From Trichostrongylus colubriformis (taxonomy: Eukaryota > Nematoda > Chromadorea > Rhabditida > Trichostrongylidae): a stretch of DNA of 64,000 nt. The first letter of the stretch is position 1. Each line of letters begins with the position of its first letter. This document shows, in pieces, positions 59,511-64,000 of the stretch. Both the position numbers and the translations under genes were made by a program. Under the pieces are notes generated by a model. That model did not search any database and was not told the origin of the DNA. It saw nothing but the letters and a program-made list of their open reading frames with translations. The stretch lies in the NCBI GenBank assembly GCA_963978905.1, contig OZ022259.1:27567994-27631993 (forward strand). Direction: 5' to 3'.

Positions 59511-59742
59511 TCGATTCGTCGAATTTTCGCGCGGCCGCGCGCGACGAACAGCTCGGCGGGTGCGGGTACCAGCGGCAAGGCATGGGAGCCTTCAAGCGAG
59601 GCAGTGTGGCGTGTGTGCAGGAGGCAGTGTAGCGTGGGTGGAAGTGCAGAGGTGACGCAGCCACGCTCTGCCGGGCTCCCAAGGGCAACCGATTCGGCAG
59701 TTCGTGCTGGTGACGCCGCGGAGCGAAAATTCGACCAATTGA
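59511..59742. mobile_element. fold-back MITE, GCGTGGCTGCG core family
   Basis: Inverted ends TCGATTCGTCGAATTTTCGC and GCGAAAATTCGACCAATTGA. The interior contains ACGCAGCCACGCTCTGCCGG, the core seen at 23.0 and 35.8 kb, so the same core is combined with different termini. Non-coding. Confidence 0.7.
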
Positions 59743-59990
59743 CCACCACCCACTCCCGCCTGCTTATTGACAATGAACAGCTGGATGAACAGGAGGATAA
59801 ATTGAGCTGCTTACATAGCTGCTTATTTCAAGAATACGATGAATGCAGCTCGCTGGAGCAGGGCTCTAATACTAGGCACTTTCGCTAGCTAGCAAGAAGT
59901 TCATGAACCATTCTAACAAACAAATGAGCGCGAATCAGTAGCCGAGAGATCTATCAAACTAAAGTTGCAAGGTTTTCCAGACTATCTTTT
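59741..59990. repeat. segment duplicated at 63.76-64.0 kb, copy 1
   Basis: Shares AGCTGGATGAACAGGA, CTGCTTACATAGCTG, AAGAATACGATG, GCTAGCTAGCA, ACAAACAAAT, CAGTAGCCGAGA and AAAGTTGC in order with the right edge of the window. In both copies the plus strand is open through a related peptide (DNEQLDEQEDKLSCLHSCLF here, DNKQLDEQEDEHCLHSCLCK there), which could mean a shared exon. Confidence 0.75.
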
Positions 59991-60942
59991 GTATGTTGCA
60001 CAATACGATCACGGTGTTCATGAAAATGATACTGGCTTTCATATTCGGCCGCAGTAATTCAGGAACGAACTGCAAATTATTAACTAAAATGATCGTGCAG
60101 GAAAAAGAGGCATTTTCAGACATGAGACGTGTCAGAAAGCTCATCGATCTCAAGATCTTAATAAGATCATCGAATACGAGCCGGCTTCTGTAATATCCGA
60201 CGCACTTATTTTAACGCGCCGTTCCATCGGCCATACAAGCTTCTACTACTCACGATAGCATAATAGGATACTGCAATCGCTTCCAAGTTTCTTGAAGTCT
60301 TTCCAACATTAATACCTATTCTCTTTCTTCCTGTTTTCCCACATTGATATAACATAAGCACGCCTGATCAATCCGATGACCAGTTAGAGGCCTTCGGCTA
60401 TCCTCCTCGACACTACATATTTTCCACAGAAGTACTTGACATGTGGAAGCGTGCGCTCATTCAAAACATGCGCCTTTTGCTCATCTGTCTCAGTTGTTGA
60501 TTATTACCCCGCACCTTTTGTCCTTGATATTTGTATAAATGATGCTAACTGAAGAAATTTATTGGGTTCTACCTTCCAAGAAGAATTGTCGTGTTTCCTC
60601 ACTGAATACATGCACCCTTCCAAAAACACTTTTCTGCTTTACCTCTCCATGGGAGCAGTCGATTGAATCCTTCCGATTTTACTCTGCAGAACAAAAAATT
60701 TTGCCGCATTCTACCATGGGAGGAGAATCGCTTGATGTTCCGATGCTACGACCGCCACGGAAGGATGTTATATTTATTATTTTATTGGGATGATGTTATT
60801 CATTAGCGTCTCCTGATTACATAAAAGCTGGTACAATTGTGCATGACGACGATGGTGCTTCAAATAGTCAGCGAATGCTTGCGCTTTTATTGGCTCGTAT
60901 CCGATTGTCTCCACATTCGACTCCAGCACCCAGTCCTGAACG
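59991..60942. other. upstream of secreted gene, nothing recognised
   Basis: No repeat or gene supported. The last bases before 60943 contain CCACATTCGACTCCAG, a possible spliced-leader acceptor for the next gene. Confidence 0.4.
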
Positions 60943-61790
60943 ATGAAACTGATTGCTCTTACTATTCTGGTCGCATTCGTAAGCTCCGATTGGTCGTGCA
61001 CACGTAGTGAATATGAGGAGCTTAGGTTCGAGGAAATCCCAGAAATAGAATTTCAGAAGCTTATCAAGCGAAATGAACGTAAGATTGTAAGTTATCTGGA
61101 GCATCGGAAAATTTCCATGAGAGTTTCACATTTTTCGGAGTAATAATAACTTTTCAGAATGACACCGACTGTGTTCAGTCCTACAAGGTGCAGTTCAGCA
61201 ATGGCATGACGCCGCTTTACATGTTTGCCATCGAACGTCAGGTACAGTGCACAGTAATATGTTTGTGATCCAGGGCCCTGAGTCGGTAACTACTCAGCTA
61301 TTGTTTCGGCTACATTCTTTAAACACTGTGCAGAGGAGCCGATCTGATATCGCAAGTCCTAGAAGGCGGGACACAAACCATCTCTAGGATGGGCTCAGAA
61401 GGGAAGCAAAGAGCAGAATCGTGCGTCGGCTCATCTTGCAAGAAACCAAAGATTTTCATTATATCATAATCATAAACGTCAGTGATATCAATTAACATGA
61501 ATCTCATAATTCAGAACTTCACCCGCATCTACGGTACAATCAATGAGGGCGAGAAGATGAAGCCTAAATGGCTCGAGTCCGATAAGGATGAATTCGTATT
61601 TTACCTCAAAAGTTGCAGGATCAACGACACTATGCCTGCTGAGGCTCTCAAAAACTTTCATGGTGTTCTGTCCTGCAACCGAAGCCCGCAGTCCATCCAG
61701 TACTTAAACCGTGCCCTGCGGGTTTCCAGCACAACCCCTCAAAACATTTTAGCGAAATTAGGCTCAATTCTTAAGAAAAAGAAAATCTGA
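60943..61790 (+). CDS. small secreted protein of unknown family (three exons)
   Basis: Family not recognised. Exons 60943-61086, 61158-61241 and 61515-61790 join in phase 0 to 167 aa. Borders: ATT|GTAAGT, TTTTCAG|AAT, CAG|GTACAG, AATTCAG|AAC. Residues 1-15 (MKLIALTILVAFVSS) are a clear signal peptide. The mature part has an acidic N-terminus (EYEELRFEEIPEIEF) and a Cys in NDTDCVQSYKVQF. Two more Cys lie in KSCRIND and LSCNRS, and the C-terminus is basic (LGSILKKKKI). NFT (first residues of exon 3) and NDT (in CRINDT, and at the start of exon 2) are possible N-glycosylation sites. The splice-consistent frame, signal peptide and clean stop support a real gene. Secretion as an excretory or tissue factor is inference. 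It lies between two copies of a duplicated segment. Confidence 0.82.
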
Positions 61791-62190
61791 TACCGTATTG
61801 GGGCTATTACTGTTTCTAAGGATAAAGATTACATTTCTATTTCACACAAGCATCATTTTTCATCGTTTTTAGGTTTTTAAGAGAAGCAATCAAAATAGGA
61901 CCCTACAGTGTGTCCCAAAAGTATAGGTCCACCCTATTTTTCATCCATATCTCCAGAATGGATAAGCGATTCCTTTCCAAATTTTTATATGTGGTACCTG
62001 ATCACTGTAGCAATCAAGCGCCTCAGTAAAATTGAAGACATAAAATTGCAAAATTTTATTTGATTTTTTTTCAAAAATAAGGGTGTCCCAAAAGTATAGG
62101 TCCACTCAGCTTTTCCGCCTTGCTTCCATCGAAAGGTAAGTTGTGAGGTAGGGTGTTGACGCATCCTTCTGAGGTTTACTCTACAGTGCC

Positions 62191-62367
62191 ATGCCAAGCG
62201 GTACGCACCTTTCCGAGTACGAAAATGGGCAAATTCTGGCCCACAAGGACGTGAGACTCAGCAATCGCAAAATTTCTGAAAAGATGGGCCTACTCCAAAG
62301 CTCGATCAACAGCTTCTGTCGTACCATGGACCTGTACGGAACGAAAAAGGGAAGTAGAAGGCCGTAG
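62191..62367 (+). pseudogene. inverted copy of the transposase N-terminus
   Basis: ATG at 62191 gives 58 codons (MPSGTHLSEYENGQILAHKD...) ending in the same premature TAG as the right arm. Shared stop and near identity show the inverted duplication happened after the gene was already dead. Confidence 0.85.
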
Positions 62368-62449
62368 GAGCTTTCTGAGAAGCAGAAGCGACGGATCCTC
62401 AACGCTGCGTCCGATTCCAGAAAGGGTGTTGGTCGGCTGTGCACCTAAT

Positions 62450-63188
62450 GTTTGTATGTACCGCTGTTTATATGGTAGTAAATTACTTTCTAGAACGTCC
62501 TGCAAAGCCGTGGAATCTATATGATGCGTGATGAATAGTATCCTGTTCTAACCAAAGCGAGAGAAGGCGGTCCCTACCATACCACTACCACCAGCAAATC
62601 CGCGCCTCAAGAAGTAGCATGGCTCCTTCCCCAAATCCCTCCAGTAACTAGCTAAGCCGTCCGAGCCGTCCAAATTGAACTTCTTCTCATCAGAAAAGAT
62701 CACCTGCAACACCATTACTAATGCTGTGTGAACTACTACGTCAATAATGTAACCCTGCAGACTACCTCATCCTATTGATGGGTCCAGCTGACATTCTACT
62801 TGGCAAAATGGATTCGAGCCTCTTCGTGCGCCCTCGCGAGGTATGGCAAGGACGAAAACCATCTTCGCTCGATGTGAGGAGACGACTTGAGCAGACGGTG
62901 CACAGTGTTTTTCGATACAGCAGGTGCCAGTTCCCTGCACCGTCGACAAGCACCCTTTCTGGAATTGGACGCAGCTTTGAGGATCCGACGCTCCTGCTTC
63001 TCAGAAATCTCCTACGGCCTTCTACTTCCCTTTTTCGTTCCGTACAGGTCCATGGTACGACAGAAGCTGTTGATCGAGCTTTGGAATAGGCCCATCTTTT
63101 CAGAAATTTTGCGATTGCTGAGTCTCACGTCCTTGTGGGCCAGAATTTGCCCATTTTCGTACTCGGAAAAGTGCGTACCGCTTGGCAT
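62450..63188 (-). pseudogene. Tc1-like transposase, 3' truncated, with intron
   Basis: Starts at 63188 (MPSGTHFSEYENGQILAHKD), an N-terminal helix-turn-helix (LSNRKISEKMG...SSINSF) interrupted by a TAG near 63013. It continues in the same direction through TVHRLLKSSPHIERRW. A short intron (62766-62704, GTAGTC...TTGCAG) comes before VIFSDEKKFNLDGSDG, the first catalytic-Asp motif of the family. It goes on to GGSGMV and VLESNLLPYKQRY, then runs into the inverted 5' copy. The last catalytic residue and the C-terminus are lost. Several in-frame stops: dead. Confidence 0.85.
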
Positions 63189-63754
63189 GGCACTGTAGAG
63201 TAAACCTCAGAAGGATGCGTCAACACACCTACCTCACAACTTACCTTTCGATGGAAGCAAGGCGGAAAAGCTGAGTGGACCTATACTTTTGGGACACCCT
63301 TATTTTTGAAAAAAAAAATCAAATAAAATTTTGCAATTTTATGCCTTCAATTTTACTGAGGCGCTTGATTGCTACAGTGATCAGGTACTACATATAAAAA
63401 TTTGGAAAGGAATCGCTTATCCATTCTGGAGATATGGATGAAAAATAAGGTGGACCTATACTTTTGGGACACACTGTAGTAGGTATCACGAGATGTAAGA
63501 CTCCAGCCTCGCTGTCGAACAGTACCGCATGGTGAAATTGATTAGTGGTGTCGTAAATAGTATGTTGTATGGAAGCTTTAAGGCTCACCTGCGCAAAATC
63601 GTGTTAGAGGTGAAATGCCGAAGACTTAGAAGTAACCATAGCTGGAAATTTATGCATCTCCATAGAGGGGAGCATTGGGTGTTAAGAAGTTGGAAAAAGC
63701 CTCTACGACCACTTTCCGTCAGTTCTTGGCAAAGCGCCTGTGCATCCATGGCGA

Positions 63755-64000
63755 GCTACGATTGCACGACCGACTCCCTACTGCTTCTTGACAACAAGCA
63801 GCTGGATGAACAGGAAGATGAACACTGCTTACATAGCTGTTTATGTAAAGAATACGATGCATGCAGCTGCTCAAACAGTGCTCTTCTATTAAAATTTTTT
63901 GCTAGCTAGCACGATATTTATGAGCCATTTTGACAAACAAATTGGTGCTGACCAGTAGCCGAGAAATCCATTAAACCAAAGTTGCTAAAATTTTCAAATT
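63755..64000. repeat. segment duplicated at 59.74-59.99 kb, copy 2
   Basis: Partner of 59741-59990. It runs to the window edge, so its true end is unknown. An open frame 63529-63909 (+) includes the conserved Cys-containing peptide. Confidence 0.75.

Larger units (their letters stand above)
61906..63476. mobile_element. fold-back Tc1-like element made of two 5' halves
   Basis: 1571 bp with TA flanks at 61904-61905 and 63477-63478. TIRs read CAGTGTGTCCCAAAAGTATA, with a second TIR-like GGGTGTCCCAAAAGTATAGG about 170 bp inside each end. Arms of about 540 bp (61906-62443 and the complement 62933-63476) are nearly identical inverted copies of the transposase 5' end. Between them lies the only copy of the middle of the transposase. 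The true 3' end of the element is missing. Confidence 0.92.

Noticed and set aside
62887..63198. Open frames of ~100 codons in both arms of the fold-back Tc1 (LLLPFFVPYRSMVRQKL)
   Set aside because: They are the antisense of the transposase N-terminus and are duplicated only because the arms are.

Overview
The window looks like nuclear DNA of a nematode, probably a rhabditine (clade V) worm such as a strongylid. Evidence: short introns with GT...TTTTCAG or TTTCCAG borders, acceptor-like sites directly upstream of start codons (as in spliced-leader trans-splicing), a clear orthologue of the CDK5 activator (C. elegans cdka-1), and many TA-flanked Tc1/mariner derivatives. Exact species is not determinable from the sequence. 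Gene density is very low: three host genes can be supported in 64 kb, and the recognisable remainder is mostly mobile-element debris and tandem repeats.

Layout. 0-3 kb: a two-exon minus-strand gene for a secreted Gly/His/Cys-rich repeat protein, with a tandemly duplicated 3' end. 5.2-6.0 kb: a ~145 bp tandem array whose relative recurs in opposite orientation at 53 kb. 7-29 kb: host sequence without recognised genes, peppered with non-autonomous elements: a dispersed TIR element (four copies in the window), three copies of a tRNA-derived SINE, several fold-back MITEs, a 506 bp TA-flanked MITE and a Tc1-like element with an internally deleted transposase. 30.6-35.5 kb: a ~740 bp TIR element split by a 4.1 kb Penelope-like retroelement with its GIY-YIG nuclease at the N-terminus (Naiad-type architecture), broken by one frameshift; near its 3' end lie all the parts of a hammerhead ribozyme in an unusual strand order. 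Two unsplit copies of the same TIR element at 36.5 and 43.9 kb define the insertion precisely. 39.5-45.0 kb: the CDK5 activator gene, 7-8 exons.

47-54.4 kb: a mariner element split into two pieces by a 6.5 kb block. The block has a GC-rich head of five perfect hairpins, a 503 bp higher-order repeat array, a 568 bp array carrying a second, fold-back mariner, a 145 bp array, a CAGA microsatellite and a characteristic tail. A 1.5 kb relative with the same head and tail lies at 57-58.4 kb, so this is likely one repeat-element family whose internal satellite has expanded. 54.5-56.1 kb: a palindromic MITE with an exact 10 bp target duplication, a decayed Penelope-like fragment and a probable LINE 3' tail. 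59.5-64 kb: a three-exon gene for a small secreted protein of unknown family, a fold-back Tc1 element built from two 5' halves, and a duplicated segment on both sides of them.

The host genes show no operon or pathway link. The interest of the window is in nested and rearranged mobile elements whose order of insertion can be read from empty-site paralogues inside the same window.
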